Shown here: positions 39,300-48,667 of the stretch, piece after piece
Layout: each line of letters begins with the position of its first letter
How positions within the stretch are numbered: the stretch's first letter is position 1
Origin: an uncultured Tropicimonas sp.
Lineage (GTDB): Bacteria > Pseudomonadota > Alphaproteobacteria > Rhodobacterales > Rhodobacteraceae
Direction of reading: 5' to 3'
Assembly (NCBI GenBank): GCA_947497945.1
Contig: CANMIP010000006.1
Coordinates: 62,001-126,000 of the forward strand
Length of the DNA stretch: 64,000 nt
Notes under the pieces: generated by a model
What the model was told of the DNA's origin: nothing
Database searches by the model: none
The model's input: only the letters and a program-made list of their open reading frames with translations
Made by a program: the position numbers and the translations under genes

Positions 39300-41354
39300 A
39301 TGGCGAGTGCATTTCTCGACAGAAGTTTCGCGACGCTCCAGAAGGTCGGCAAGGCGCTCATGCTGCCGGTCTCGGTGCTGCCGGTGGCCGGCATCCTGCT
39401 TGGGGTTGGCTCCTCCATCGCCGGCGCCGATAGCCTAGCGCCCTGGCTGATCACGGTGGGCGAGATCATGGCGGCGGCGGGCGGGGCGGTCTTCACCATC
39501 CTGCCGCTGATCTTCGCCATCGGCGTCGTCGTCGGCTTCACCAATAATGACGGCGTGGCGGCGATGTCGGCAACGGTTGGCTATTTTGTCCTCGTTGCGG
39601 CGCTGGGCGTCATGGGGCTGTTGTCGATCCAGATCCTGTCGCCGGTCGAACCGTTGAGCTTCCAGGGCCAGACAGCCTATGTCGAATATGATGCGAGGCG
39701 CGAGAGGTTTGTCTGTCTCGACGAGGATGGGCGGACGCTGGAGAAGATCCGTCTCGACGACATGGAGGCCGAGAGTGTCACCTGTGGCGACATCGCGATC
39801 CCCTTCACGATGCAGGACGGTGTCGCGCATTATGACAGCGGCGACGGCAGTCTTCAGCCCTTCCCGGCCGCGCAGAGCCGGGCCGAGATCAAGCAGATCT
39901 TCGGTTTCGAGAGCATCGATACCGGCGTCTTCGGCGGCATCCTGATAGGGCTCGTGGCGGCGTCGATGTTCAACCGCTTCTTCCGGATGAAGCTGCCGCC
40001 CTATCTGGGCTTCTTCGCCGGCAAGCGCTTCGTACCGATTGCAACCTCCTTCGCGGCGATCGGGTTGGCGGCGGTGCTGGCCATTGTCTGGCCCCCGATT
40101 GGTGCCGCGATCCGCGATTTCGGTGACTGGGCGGCCTATGGCAACCCGGCCATGGCGGCAAGCGTCTACGGTGTTGTCGAGCGCTCGCTCCTGCCCTTCG
40201 GCCTGCACCACATCTGGAACGTGCCCTTCTTCTTCGAGGTCGGCTCCTATACCAACCCGGAGACGGGCGAGGTGGTCCACGGCATCATCCCGCGCTATTT
40301 CGCCGGCGATTACGCGGCGGCCATCCTGGGCGGCGGCTTCATCTTCAAGATGTTCGGCCTGCCGGCGGCGGCCTTTGCCATCATCCACACGGCGCGGCCG
40401 GAGAACCGGGCGCGGGTGTCGGGGATCATGATCTCGGCGGCACTGACGGCCTTTCTGACCGGCATCACCGAGCCGCTGGAATTCGCCTTCCTCTTCGTGG
40501 CGCCGCTGCTCTACGTGACCCATGCCTTCCTCGCCGGTCTGGCCTTCTTCCTGACCTACATCTTCGGGGCGCGGCTGGGCTATTCCTTCTCCCATGGCTT
40601 CATCGATTTCGCGCTGTTTTACGTGACGAATATCCGGCCCTGGGTGGTGTTCATACTCGGACCGATCTTCGCGGCGATCTATTACATCACTTTCCGGACG
40701 CTGATCCTGAAGTTCGACTTGAAAACGCCCGGCCGCGAGGCGGCGGATGTCGAGACGGCCGGCGCGGGCGTGGCCTCGGCGGACCAGATGTCGAAGGAGC
40801 TGGTGCTTGCCTTCGGTGGACGCTCCAACATCAAGGGGCTCGATGCCTGTATCACCCGGCTCCGGATCGAGGTCGAGGATGTCACCAAGGCCAACCAGGA
40901 CAAGCTCAAGGCGCTTGGCGCGGCGGGCGTGGTCCAAGTCGGCAACAACCTTCAGGCGATCTTCGGACCGCGCGCCGAAGGGCTGATGATCGACATGCAG
41001 GATTACCTCAAGACGGCGGGGGACGAGGCGGAACTGCCCGTGGGCGCTGCCGCGCCGCAGGTCGTCTTCAAACCGGACGCAGCCAAGCCGCGCGTCGCCG
41101 ATCCGCACGCGGCGGAGAAGGCGCGCGCGATGCTGTCGGCCCTGGGCGGGGCGGGCAATGTCCGGCTCGCGGAGCCGGCAGCGGAGACACGGCTGCGCGT
41201 GACTCTGGAAGATACCGGAAAGCTGGATCGTGCAGCCTTGGAAGCCTCCGGCGTTCGCGGCGTCCAGCAGCTTGGCGATGGTCTGGTTCACTTGATCGTC
41301 GGTCTCAACGCCGATCAATATGCGACCGAAATGCGGGCTGCGATGGCGGTCTGA
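39300..41354 (+). CDS. PTS sugar transporter EIICB (GlcNAc/glucose family) with duplicated IIB
   Basis: The 684-residue protein begins with a IIC membrane domain (about 1-480; [28 protein letters not shown]) into which an extra hydrophilic stretch (about 112-205) is inserted before [14 protein letters not shown] domain follows with the phosphorylated Cys517 in [10 protein letters not shown] second IIB-like domain (about 603-684) repeats the fold but reads [10 protein letters not shown], lacking the Cys. It imports and phosphorylates a hexose, most likely N-acetylglucosamine. It starts 17 nt after the fusion gene, forming an operon. Confidence 0.92.
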   Translation: MASAFLDRSFATLQKVGKALMLPVSVLPVAGILLGVGSSIAGADSLAPWLITVGEIMAAAGGAVFTILPLIFAIGVVVGFTNNDGVAAMSATVGYFVLVAALGVMGLLSIQILSPVEPLSFQGQTAYVEYDARRERFVCLDEDGRTLEKIRLDDMEAESVTCGDIAIPFTMQDGVAHYDSGDGSLQPFPAAQSRAEIKQIFGFESIDTGVFGGILIGLVAASMFNRFFRMKLPPYLGFFAGKRFVPIATSFAAIGLAAVLAIVWPPIGAAIRDFGDWAAYGNPAMAASVYGVVERSLLPFGLHHIWNVPFFFEVGSYTNPETGEVVHGIIPRYFAGDYAAAILGGGFIFKMFGLPAAAFAIIHTARPENRARVSGIMISAALTAFLTGITEPLEFAFLFVAPLLYVTHAFLAGLAFFLTYIFGARLGYSFSHGFIDFALFYVTNIRPWVVFILGPIFAAIYYITFRTLILKFDLKTPGREAADVETAGAGVASADQMSKELVLAFGGRSNIKGLDACITRLRIEVEDVTKANQDKLKALGAAGVVQVGNNLQAIFGPRAEGLMIDMQDYLKTAGDEAELPVGAAAPQVVFKPDAAKPRVADPHAAEKARAMLSALGGAGNVRLAEPAAETRLRVTLEDTGKLDRAALEASGVRGVQQLGDGLVHLIVGLNADQYATEMRAAMAV

Positions 41355-41654
41355 CCCGTCTTTCGGCCTGATCGACGGAAGCGGCGGAAGGGGCGACCCC
41401 TCCGGCATTGGCGCTGACGCGCCGCAGCCGATTGGGGCCGGGCGCGCGCTGCGCGCGCGTGAGACATCGGGGCCTTCCGGGCTTTGCGTCCCAGTCGGTG
41501 CGCCAGGCGGGGAAGCGGGGATGGCATCGCCCTGCTGGACTTTGGGCGCACTCGCCTCGCCAAACGCCCAGTTTGGCTGCGGCAGATGGCAACCTGTCGC
41601 GCGGAGCCAAAGCAGTGTCATTGTCCGGCAGAGGGTGATTTCGGGGAGCAGGAC
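41355..41654. other. 300-nt intergenic region containing a dispersed repeat
   Basis: No gene is supported. The first third holds copy A of an imperfect intergenic repeat also found at 48578-48667; the remainder must contain the promoter of the ThDP enzyme gene, though no clear hexamers are seen. Confidence 0.45.
41389..41474 (-). repeat. Dispersed GC-rich intergenic repeat, copy A
   Basis: Read on the minus strand, this segment aligns over about 85 nt with 48578-48667 at roughly 80% identity by eye. Shared blocks include ACGCGCGCGC, TGCGGCGCG and CAGCGCCAAT followed by CCGGAGGGG. The CGCGCGC blocks and the GCGCC blocks can form hairpins. Confidence 0.6.
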
Positions 41655-43355
41655 ATGACACCGAAACGGCATGGCGGCCAGATCCTGATAGACCAGCTCG
41701 GTCTGCGCGGTCTCAGACGTGTTTTCTCTGTTCCCGGAGAGAGTTTTCTGGCTGCGCTCGACGGTCTGCACGGGAGCGGGATCGAGAATGTCGTCTGCCG
41801 CCATGAGGGCGGGGCGTCGATGATGGCTGAGGCGCATGGCAAGCTGACCGGGCAACCCGGCGTGGTCTTCGCGACCCGTGGTCCGGGCGCGGCGAACGCT
41901 GCTGCCGGCCTGCATGTCGCGCAGCAGGATTCGACCCCGATGATCGCCTTTATCGGCCAGATTGCCCGGGGCCATCGGGACCGAGACGCCTTCCAGGAAG
42001 TCGACATCCCCGCTTTTTTCGGCCCTCTTGTGAAATGGGCCGCCGAGATCCGCGAGACGGAGCGCATCCCGGAATATGTCGCCCGTGCCTGGGATCTCGC
42101 CCTGTCCGGCCGCCCCGGCCCCGTCGTGCTGAGCCTGCCCGAGGACATGCTCTGCGCGCAGGCCGACGCGGTTGACATCCCGCCCGCGCGCCCGGCCCCG
42201 CGCCCGGATCACAGCGCCTTCGCCGAAACGGTGATCCGCCGGTTGCGCCTCGCCGCCCGCCCGCTTGTCGTGGCCGGTGGGTCAGGCTGGACGGCGCAGG
42301 CGGCGGCCGATCTGCAGGTCTTCGCCGAGACGATGGATGTCCCCGTGGCGGTGACCTTCCGACGTCAGGATCACATGGACAATCGGCATGACAATTATGT
42401 CGGTGATCTCGGGGTTGGCATGAACCCAGCCCTTGGCCAACGCCTCGCCTGCGCCGACCTGGTCCTGGCCCTGGGGACCCGGTTGAGTGAAACGGCCACC
42501 GCTGGTTACAGCCTGCTTGGCCCGGAAGCGCCAAACCGGCGCCAGGGCCTGATCCATGTCCACCCCGATCCGGACGAGATTGGTCGGCTCCACCGTCCCG
42601 ACATGGCGCTCGCCGCGCCGGCCGCCGAGTTCGTCGCCGATGTCGCCGCCCACGCCACACCGCTTGCCAACAGCCGGATCTGGACCGCCGAAGCCCGCGC
42701 CGATTATGAGGTCTGGCAGCAGGCCCAGCCGAGCCCGGGCGCGCTCCAGCAGGAGGCCGTCATCTCCTGGCTGTCCGATAACCTGCCTGCGGATGCGGTC
42801 CTTACCAATGGTGCCGGAAACTACGCCGCCTGGCTCCACCGTTACTTCCGCTTCAAGCGCCATGGAACGCAGCTTGCCCCGACCTCCGGCTCGATGGGCT
42901 ATGGCCTGCCCGCTGCCATCGCCGCCAAGCTCGAGCATCCCGGGCGTTGCGTGGTCTGCCTGGCTGGGGATGGCTGCCTGCAGATGAGTGTGGCCGAGCT
43001 CTCAACGGCCGCCCAATACGGCGTCGCCATCATCGTCCTTGTGGTGAATAACGGTCGCTATGGCACGATCCGCGCCCATCAGGAGCGCAATTACCCCGGG
43101 CGGGTCAGCGGTACCGAACTCTTCACGCCGGACCTGCCCGCGCTTGCCCGCGCCTATGGCGGCTGGGGGACGACGGTCACGCGAAACGAAGACTTCCCCG
43201 CCGCCTTTGCCGAGGCAGAAGCCGCCGGAACACTGGCCGTGCTGGACCTGCGGGTCGACCCACAGGCCCTCTCACCCGTCATGACGCTGGACGAAGCCCG
43301 TGCCGCCGGAATGGCCCGCGTCGACAGGACCTCCGATCAGCCGCAGGAGAGCTGA
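41655..43355 (+). CDS. Thiamine diphosphate-dependent enzyme (IlvB/acetolactate synthase-like)
   Basis: The 566-residue protein has the three-domain ThDP fold: N-terminal pyrimidine-binding domain with catalytic Glu in FSVPGESFLAAL, central domain (about 190-320) and C-terminal pyrophosphate domain with AGDGCLQMSVAELSTAAQYG and VVNNGRYGTI. It probably decarboxylates a 2-oxo acid; true acetolactate synthase is uncertain because no IlvN small subunit accompanies it. ATG 41655 (GGGGAGCAGG upstream) is chosen over a longer low-complexity frame. Confidence 0.88.
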   Translation: MTPKRHGGQILIDQLGLRGLRRVFSVPGESFLAALDGLHGSGIENVVCRHEGGASMMAEAHGKLTGQPGVVFATRGPGAANAAAGLHVAQQDSTPMIAFIGQIARGHRDRDAFQEVDIPAFFGPLVKWAAEIRETERIPEYVARAWDLALSGRPGPVVLSLPEDMLCAQADAVDIPPARPAPRPDHSAFAETVIRRLRLAARPLVVAGGSGWTAQAAADLQVFAETMDVPVAVTFRRQDHMDNRHDNYVGDLGVGMNPALGQRLACADLVLALGTRLSETATAGYSLLGPEAPNRRQGLIHVHPDPDEIGRLHRPDMALAAPAAEFVADVAAHATPLANSRIWTAEARADYEVWQQAQPSPGALQQEAVISWLSDNLPADAVLTNGAGNYAAWLHRYFRFKRHGTQLAPTSGSMGYGLPAAIAAKLEHPGRCVVCLAGDGCLQMSVAELSTAAQYGVAIIVLVVNNGRYGTIRAHQERNYPGRVSGTELFTPDLPALARAYGGWGTTVTRNEDFPAAFAEAEAAGTLAVLDLRVDPQALSPVMTLDEARAAGMARVDRTSDQPQES

Positions 43356-43628
43356 CAGATCCGGCCCGCCGCATCGGACCGGAAATGCAAACGTTGCGGG
43401 ATGTGGTCGGACGCGGGGGCGGTCGGCGCAAGGAGTCGCCGCTCGACCTCAATTCCAGCCTCCTCCACATTCTCCGGCGGCTTGCCGACGAAATGCTGGT
43501 ATTGGCCTGGATGGAAGGCGCCTTCCGTCCCTGGACGGCAGTGGCCGGCCGGTTGCTTCCATGCATCCGGCCAGGTCGGGAATTCCAGCAAGGTGGGTCG
43601 CCCGCAGGATTACCGCAGGCTGCCCAGC

Positions 43629-44081
43629 TTACCCGCAGGCGATCTGATAGATCTTCCCGCTGCCGTCGAGATAGAAATTGACCCGCAGCGGCTGGTATTC
43701 CTGCGTGACGATGGATCCCTTCGGGACAACCCGGTAACTCACGCCCAGCCCGGCCGCATCCAGCTCTGCCTGGGTCTGGCCCCTGTAGCCCTGGTAGAGC
43801 TCGAGCTTGCAGGTGTCGGGCAACCGTTCGGTCAGCCCGTCAGCGCCGCCCTCGATGGTCTGCGAGAAGGGATCCTCCTCGACCAATGCCAGCGCGGGGT
43901 CGATCGCCTGGCCGTCCGGACCGATCACCGTCTCGGTGGTCGCGGCCGGCGGAAGGGTCGAGGCGACGGTCGGTGTCGGCTCGGAGATAAACATCCCTTC
44001 GGAGACCGGATCGCTTGTCGTGTCCGTACATGCGGCCAGGGCCGGCAGCAGCGCCGAGATCAGCAGAATTCTCGCCTTCAT
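43629..44081 (-). CDS. Lipoprotein with I78-type peptidase inhibitor domain
   Basis: The 150-residue protein starts with a lipoprotein signal (MKARILLISALLPALAAC; lipobox LAAC), followed by a Ser/Thr/Pro linker. The C-terminal 60 residues match the I78 inhibitor family: a Cys near the start (DTCKLELYQGYRG), VVPKGSIVTQEYQPLRVNFY and a final IYQIACG, with the two cysteines expected to bridge. It is probably an envelope-anchored inhibitor of serine proteases. ATG 44081 follows GAGGAT; an adjacent ATG at 44084 is possible. The 274-nt gap to the upstream ThDP gene holds nothing recognised. Confidence 0.8.
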   Translation of the reverse strand: MKARILLISALLPALAACTDTTSDPVSEGMFISEPTPTVASTLPPAATTETVIGPDGQAIDPALALVEEDPFSQTIEGGADGLTERLPDTCKLELYQGYRGQTQAELDAAGLGVSYRVVPKGSIVTQEYQPLRVNFYLDGSGKIYQIACG

Positions 44082-44154
44082 CATATCCTCACAGTTGCAA
44101 ATCGCAGACGCATCGCCCACGGTTTTTCCGATAGTCTAACGGGAGATTACGGCA

Positions 44155-45267
44155 ATGAAAACGCGCGCCGCTGTAGCACTTGAAGCGGGCAAGCCGCTGG
44201 AAGTGATGGAGGTGAACCTCGACGGGCCGAAAGCCGGAGAGGTACTGGTCGAAATCAAGGCCACCGGCATCTGCCACACGGACGAATTCACCCTCTCAGG
44301 CGCCGATCCGGAAGGGCTTTTCCCGGCGATTCTCGGCCATGAAGGCGCGGGGGTGGTACTCGAGTGCGGCCCCGGCGTGACCTCGCTCAAGCCGGGCGAT
44401 CACGTGATCCCGCTCTACACGCCCGAATGCCGGGAATGCGAATACTGCCTCAACCCGAAAACGAATCTCTGCCAGTCGATTCGCGCCACGCAAGGGCAGG
44501 GCCTCATGCCGGACGGCACATCCCGCTTCTCCATGCTCGATGGCTCGCCGATCCTGCATTACATGGGCTGCTCGACCTTCGCCAATCACACGGTCCTGCC
44601 CGAGATTGCGCTGGCCAAGGTCAACCCGGACGCCCCCTTCGACAAGATCTGCTATATCGGCTGTGGCGTGACCACCGGCATCGGCGCGGTCGTGAACACG
44701 GCGAAGGCCGAGCTGGGCTGTCGCGCCATCGTCTTCGGTCTCGGCGGCATCGGGCTCAACGTGATCCAGGGTCTGCGCATGATCGGGGCCGACCAGATCG
44801 TCGGTGTCGATCTCAATCCGGGCCGGATCGACATGGCCACGCGTTTCGGCATGACCCACTTCGTCAACCCGACGCAGGTCGAGGGCGATCTCGTTGGTCA
44901 TCTCGTCGAGCTCACCGGCGGAGGGGCCGACTACACCTTCGACGCCACCGGCAACGTCAATGTCATGCGCGCCGCGCTCGAATCGGCCCACAAGGGCTGG
45001 GGCGAATCGATCATTATCGGCGTGGCTCCGGCCGGCGCCGAAATCTCCACCCGTCCGTTCCAGCTCGTTACCGGACGCGTCTGGCGCGGCACGGCCTTCG
45101 GCGGCGCCCGTGGCCGTACGGACGTGCCGAGAATCGTCGACTGGTACATGCAGGGAAAGATCGAGATCGACCCGATGATCACCCACACCCTCAGCCTCGA
45201 TGACATCAACAAGGGGTTCGACCTCATGCATGCCGGCGAGAGCATCCGCTCCGTCGTCGTCTACTGA
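44155..45267 (+). CDS. frmA: S-(hydroxymethyl)glutathione dehydrogenase / class III alcohol dehydrogenase
   Basis: The 370-residue protein is a zinc ADH of class III: catalytic zinc ligands in [10 protein letters not shown] and LGHEGAGVV, structural zinc cysteines in [19 protein letters not shown] site [12 protein letters not shown]. It oxidises the spontaneous formaldehyde-glutathione adduct to S-formylglutathione with NAD, and can also reduce S-nitrosoglutathione. The hydrolase for the next step, fghA, is at 50689-51522 on the other strand. It diverges from the I78 lipoprotein. Confidence 0.96.
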   Translation: MKTRAAVALEAGKPLEVMEVNLDGPKAGEVLVEIKATGICHTDEFTLSGADPEGLFPAILGHEGAGVVLECGPGVTSLKPGDHVIPLYTPECRECEYCLNPKTNLCQSIRATQGQGLMPDGTSRFSMLDGSPILHYMGCSTFANHTVLPEIALAKVNPDAPFDKICYIGCGVTTGIGAVVNTAKAELGCRAIVFGLGGIGLNVIQGLRMIGADQIVGVDLNPGRIDMATRFGMTHFVNPTQVEGDLVGHLVELTGGGADYTFDATGNVNVMRAALESAHKGWGESIIIGVAPAGAEISTRPFQLVTGRVWRGTAFGGARGRTDVPRIVDWYMQGKIEIDPMITHTLSLDDINKGFDLMHAGESIRSVVVY

Positions 45268-45282
45268 CGTCGAGACATCCTC

Positions 45283-45325
45283 TTTCGAAAATATCCCCGG
45301 GGGTCCGGGGGCAGGCAGCCCCCGG
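45283..45325. repeat. TTTCGAAAATATCCCCG-type intergenic element with hairpin
   Basis: TTTCGAAAATATCCCCG (45283-45299) is followed by a perfect 8-bp hairpin CCGGGGGC/GCCCCCGG (45305-45325) between frmA and the NYN gene. The first part resembles the arms of the inverted repeat at 62954-63036. It may act as a terminator. Confidence 0.5.
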
Positions 45326-45350
45326 TCCTCCGCTCTCAACCGGAGCCATC

Positions 45351-46070
45351 ATGCCCGAACAACGCCCCCTCCTCGCCATCCTCATCGACGCCGACAACAC
45401 CTCGCCGCAAAACGCGAAAGCGATCTTCGACGAGATCGCCGGCTATGGCGAAGCCTCCGTCCGCCGCGTCTATGGCGATTTCTCGTCTCCGCAGATGAAA
45501 GGCTGGTCCAAGGTCCAGGCCGAATATGGCCTCGTGCCCTTCCACCAACCCGCCAACACGGTCGGCAAGAACGCTTCTGACATCGCGTTGGTCATTGACG
45601 CGATGGACCTGCTGCACACGGGTCGTTTCGACGGCTTCGTCCTCATCTCCTCGGACAGCGATTTCACCCGCCTTGCCAGTCGCATCCGCGAGCAGGGCCT
45701 GGACGTGTACGGCATCGGACGCCAGAAGACCCCGCAAGCCTTCCGGAAAGCCTGCAAGCGCTTCATCTTTATCGAAAATATTTCCGGTGCCGAACCCGAC
45801 CCCGAAGCAAAATCCGCGCCTGCCAGGGCTCCGAAATCCCTTCCGCTCACCGAGGCCCGCGACCTTATCCTCAAGGCAATGGACGGGATCGACCAGGATG
45901 ACGACTGGTACACGCTGGGCCAGCTTGGCCAGTTCATGACCGCTGCCAATCCCGATTTCGACACAAGGACCTATGGCAAGAAGAAGCTCTCGGAGCTGAT
46001 CGAGGCGATCAAGATCTTCGAGACCCGCCGCAGCCCGTCCAACCAGTTGCAGGTCCGGCGACTGGACTAG
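45351..46070 (+). CDS. NYN domain protein with C-terminal OST-HTH/LOTUS-like domain
   Basis: The 239-residue protein has a PIN-like NYN (LabA/DUF88) nuclease domain with the acidic residues expected for metal binding: LIDADNTSP, DIALVIDAMDLL and ISSDSDFTRLASRIRE. After a proline/alanine linker (about 145-165), residues 165-235 resemble a LOTUS/OST-HTH domain (KSLPLTEARDLI, then YTLGQLGQFM), thought to bind RNA. The combination suggests RNA turnover or processing. It follows frmA by 83 nt, across a hairpin. Confidence 0.87.
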   Translation: MPEQRPLLAILIDADNTSPQNAKAIFDEIAGYGEASVRRVYGDFSSPQMKGWSKVQAEYGLVPFHQPANTVGKNASDIALVIDAMDLLHTGRFDGFVLISSDSDFTRLASRIREQGLDVYGIGRQKTPQAFRKACKRFIFIENISGAEPDPEAKSAPARAPKSLPLTEARDLILKAMDGIDQDDDWYTLGQLGQFMTAANPDFDTRTYGKKKLSELIEAIKIFETRRSPSNQLQVRRLD

Positions 46071-46229
46071 GTTTTTCGCGCCGAATGTTGCGAGCGGGAT
46101 GGCGATGCGAGAGTCCGGGGCCAAAGACCGGAGCCTGCAAACTGGCTTCATATTTGGCTGGCATCACGGAGACGAGCTCTGAGGCACCGGGCAACCGGCC
46201 TCAGGAATCTATCCGACGGAGGTGATCGC

Positions 46230-46445
46230 GTGAGCAACACGGCCCTGGGATCGATCCTGCTAGCGGTGATGGCAGCCCTTCTGTCGGCACTGCTGGCGTT
46301 GTTTTTCGGCCTCGGATGGTGGCCGGCTTTTCTGATCTACACCTGCATCGGAAATGTCGGTTTCTGGGTGTTTCTCGCCGCCGTTGCGCTTCGGTCGGTA
46401 TGGTTGAATGAGCCCGACCAAAGCGCCAAGCCCAGCCTGCAATGA
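46230..46445 (+). CDS. Small two-helix membrane protein
   Basis: The 71-residue protein has two hydrophobic segments (about 6-29 and 32-55, GLGWWPAFLIYTCIG between) and a polar tail. I recognise no family. GTG 46230 is very well supported: GGAGGTGATC at 46218-46227 is a complete anti-Shine-Dalgarno complement at ideal spacing. It stands alone between the NYN gene and the convergent tetR. Confidence 0.68.
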   Translation: MSNTALGSILLAVMAALLSALLALFFGLGWWPAFLIYTCIGNVGFWVFLAAVALRSVWLNEPDQSAKPSLQ

Positions 46446-46482
46446 CGCCATCGCCACGCACGGCGGAGTCTTGTTGGCGGCG

Positions 46483-47100
46483 TCACCTGCCGTAGCGCGC
46501 CAGGAACATGTCCACCGCGCCGCTCGCCACGCGATTCCGATCGGCCTCCGAGACGTCCCGGCACAGTCCCATCAGCAGGCGCGGATGGAGATCGACCTTG
46601 CACAACTCGGTAAACTGGTCCGCTGCCAGTTCCGCATCCGCAACCCGCAGCTTGCCTCGCGCATTGGCCTCGCGGAAATACTCGATCAGAACGTCACGCG
46701 ACTTTGCCGGCCCAGCTTCCCAGAACTCGCGCCCAAGCCCGGGAAAACGTTCCGTCTCCGCCACGACGATGCGAAACACCGCCCGCCCGAATTCGGACAG
46801 ATAGAACCTCATCATCCGTTCCGCCGAGCCGCGCAGCACTTCCTCGGGCGGCAGGTCGGGGTCGATCGCCTGGATGCATTCCTCCGCCTGGCGCTGGCAT
46901 TGTCCGGTCGCAACTTCCATGAACAGTAGCCGCTTGTCGGGAAAATAGCTGTAGAGCGTCGCCTTGGACACGCCCGCCGCCCGCGCAATGTCGTCCACGC
47001 TCGCGCCCTCGAACCCGTCGCGCATGAAGACCTCCTGCGCCCCTTCGAGCACCTGGTCGAATTTCCGCCCACGTTTGATCTGTCCGGCTGCCGCGCCCAT
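46483..47100 (-). CDS. TetR/AcrR family transcriptional regulator
   Basis: The 205-residue protein has a TetR helix-turn-helix at about 15-60 (GASVDDIARAAGVSKATLYSYFPDKRLLF) and a helical ligand domain. It most likely represses itself and the divergent MFS exporter gene at 47326. ATG 47100 follows GAGAGG. A palindrome overlaps its predicted promoter. Repressors of this type respond to toxic or amphipathic compounds. Confidence 0.92.
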   Translation of the reverse strand: MGAAAGQIKRGRKFDQVLEGAQEVFMRDGFEGASVDDIARAAGVSKATLYSYFPDKRLLFMEVATGQCQRQAEECIQAIDPDLPPEEVLRGSAERMMRFYLSEFGRAVFRIVVAETERFPGLGREFWEAGPAKSRDVLIEYFREANARGKLRVADAELAADQFTELCKVDLHPRLLMGLCRDVSEADRNRVASGAVDMFLARYGR

Positions 47101-47123
47101 GGGACCTCTCTTTCATTTCGATG

Positions 47124-47153
47124 AATATAAACTAATCGGTTTACTTTCGGCAA
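47124..47153 (-). promoter_or_regulatory. Putative tetR promoter
   Basis: On the minus strand TTGCCG (47153-47148), an 18-nt spacer and TATATT (47129-47124) lie about 24 nt before the tetR start. The operator-like palindrome occupies the spacer. Confidence 0.4.
47128..47143. promoter_or_regulatory. TetR operator-like palindrome
   Basis: TAAAC and GTTTA are inverted arms around TAATCG in the tetR/MFS intergenic region, overlapping the spacer and edge of the -10 of the predicted tetR promoter. Size and base pattern (AAACnnnnnnGTTT) suit a TetR-family site. Confidence 0.45.
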
Positions 47154-47325
47154 GTGGTGAAGATCACCCGCCCCTCCAGTCCCGCAAACGCGCCCGTCGC
47201 GAAGGGACCAACGCGCAGGACGGCAGGCAGGCTTGGTCAGGCAAGGACGGGTCTTTCCGTTCCGTTCCGGTCCGGACCAAGATCTGGAATTGACCAGCTC
47301 GTCGCCTTCCGACAGGAGTGCGTCC

Positions 47326-48564
47326 ATGAAACGAAGCGCGCCTCTTGTTACGCCGGTCCTGGTGGCCGGCTGTTTTATCATTCTTGTCAGCTTCGCCATC
47401 CGGGCTTCGTTTGGGGTATTCCAGATTCCGATCGCGGAGGAATTCGGCTGGCTGCGGACGGATTTTTCCCTGGCCATTGCCATCCAGAACCTCGCATGGG
47501 GCATCGGCCAGCCGATCTTCGGCGCCTTCGCGGAGAAATTCGGCGACCGACGGGCCATCGTGCTGGGTGCCCTCGTTTACGCTGCCGGACTGTTGCTCTC
47601 CTCCCTGGCGGTCACGCCGGCGCAACACCAGATGCTGGAAGTGATGGTCGGATTCGGCATCGCCGGCACCGGGTTCGGCGTCATCCTCGCCGTGGTCGGG
47701 CGCGCGGCCAGCGACGAGAACAGGTCCATGGCGCTGGCCATCGCCACCGCCGCCGGCTCGGCAGGACAGGTCTTCGGCGCGCCGATGGCCGAATGGTTGC
47801 TCTCCTTCCTGCCCTGGCAGAGCGTCTTCGTCCTCTTCGCCGCCGCGATCCTGGCAACGCTACTTGTTCTTCCGATGATGCGCTCGCCTGCGCGGGTCAG
47901 CCGTACCGAGCTGGAGGAGAGCATGGGCGAGATCCTCGTGAAAGCCTTCCGCGATCCCTCCTACACGCTGATCTTCCTCGGCTTTTTCTCCTGTGGCTAC
48001 CAGCTTGGCTTTATCACCGCCCATTTTCCTGCCTTCGTCACCGAGATGTGCGGCCCGATCCAGACCGGCGGCTTGCTTGATGGGCTTGGGATTTCGTCAA
48101 CCAGCACACTCGGCGCCATCGCCATGAGCCTGATCGGCATGGCCAATATCGGCGGCACGCTGCTCGCCGGCTGGCTCGGGAACCGCTATTCGAAGAAATA
48201 CCTGCTGGCAGGGATCTATGCCGCGCGGACCTTTGTCGCCACCGCCTTCATCCTGGTGCCGATCACGCCGGTAACGGTCGTGCTCTTCTCCATCGCCATG
48301 GGATCGCTCTGGCTCGCCACCGTGCCGCTCACAAGCGGCCTGGTCGCCTATATCTACGGGCTGCGCTACATGGGCACGCTCTACGGCATCGTCTTCTTCT
48401 CACACCAGCTCGGCTCCTTCCTCGGTGTCTGGCTGGGCGGGCGCATGTATGATCTGACCGGGGATTATACGGCCGTCTGGTGGGTTGGCGTCGGTGTCGG
48501 CGCTCTCTCCGCGCTGGTCCATCTCCCGGTCAATGAGCGCCCCCTCGGCGCGCGGCTTGCCTGA
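47326..48564 (+). CDS. Major facilitator superfamily transporter
   Basis: The 412-residue protein has 12 predicted membrane helices, the loop motif GAFAEKFGDRRA between helices 2 and 3 and RYSKKYL between 8 and 9. Overall pattern resembles the oxalate/formate-monocarboxylate branch of MFS. The substrate is unknown; the divergent TetR gene suggests inducible export or uptake of a small organic compound. ATG 47326 follows AGGAG. Confidence 0.9.
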   Translation: MKRSAPLVTPVLVAGCFIILVSFAIRASFGVFQIPIAEEFGWLRTDFSLAIAIQNLAWGIGQPIFGAFAEKFGDRRAIVLGALVYAAGLLLSSLAVTPAQHQMLEVMVGFGIAGTGFGVILAVVGRAASDENRSMALAIATAAGSAGQVFGAPMAEWLLSFLPWQSVFVLFAAAILATLLVLPMMRSPARVSRTELEESMGEILVKAFRDPSYTLIFLGFFSCGYQLGFITAHFPAFVTEMCGPIQTGGLLDGLGISSTSTLGAIAMSLIGMANIGGTLLAGWLGNRYSKKYLLAGIYAARTFVATAFILVPITPVTVVLFSIAMGSLWLATVPLTSGLVAYIYGLRYMGTLYGIVFFSHQLGSFLGVWLGGRMYDLTGDYTAVWWVGVGVGALSALVHLPVNERPLGARLA

Positions 48565-48577
48565 GCAGGCGCGCAGG

Positions 48578-48667
48578 GGCCAGACATCCTCTCCACGCGC
48601 GCGCAAGCGCGCGCCACCCCCCAAACGGTTGCGGCGCGGCAGCGCCAATACCGGAGGGGACGCCTCC
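48578..48667 (+). repeat. Dispersed GC-rich intergenic repeat, copy B
   Basis: This is the counterpart of 41389-41474, in opposite orientation, filling the gap between the convergent MFS and ornithine cyclodeaminase genes. ACGCGCGCGCAAGCGCGCG forms a strong hairpin here. Confidence 0.6.

Noticed and set aside
39435-42212. A 925-codon minus-strand frame opposite the PTS transporter and ThDP enzyme
   Set aside because: Histidine/arginine-rich translation without domains; explained by codon bias of the real genes.
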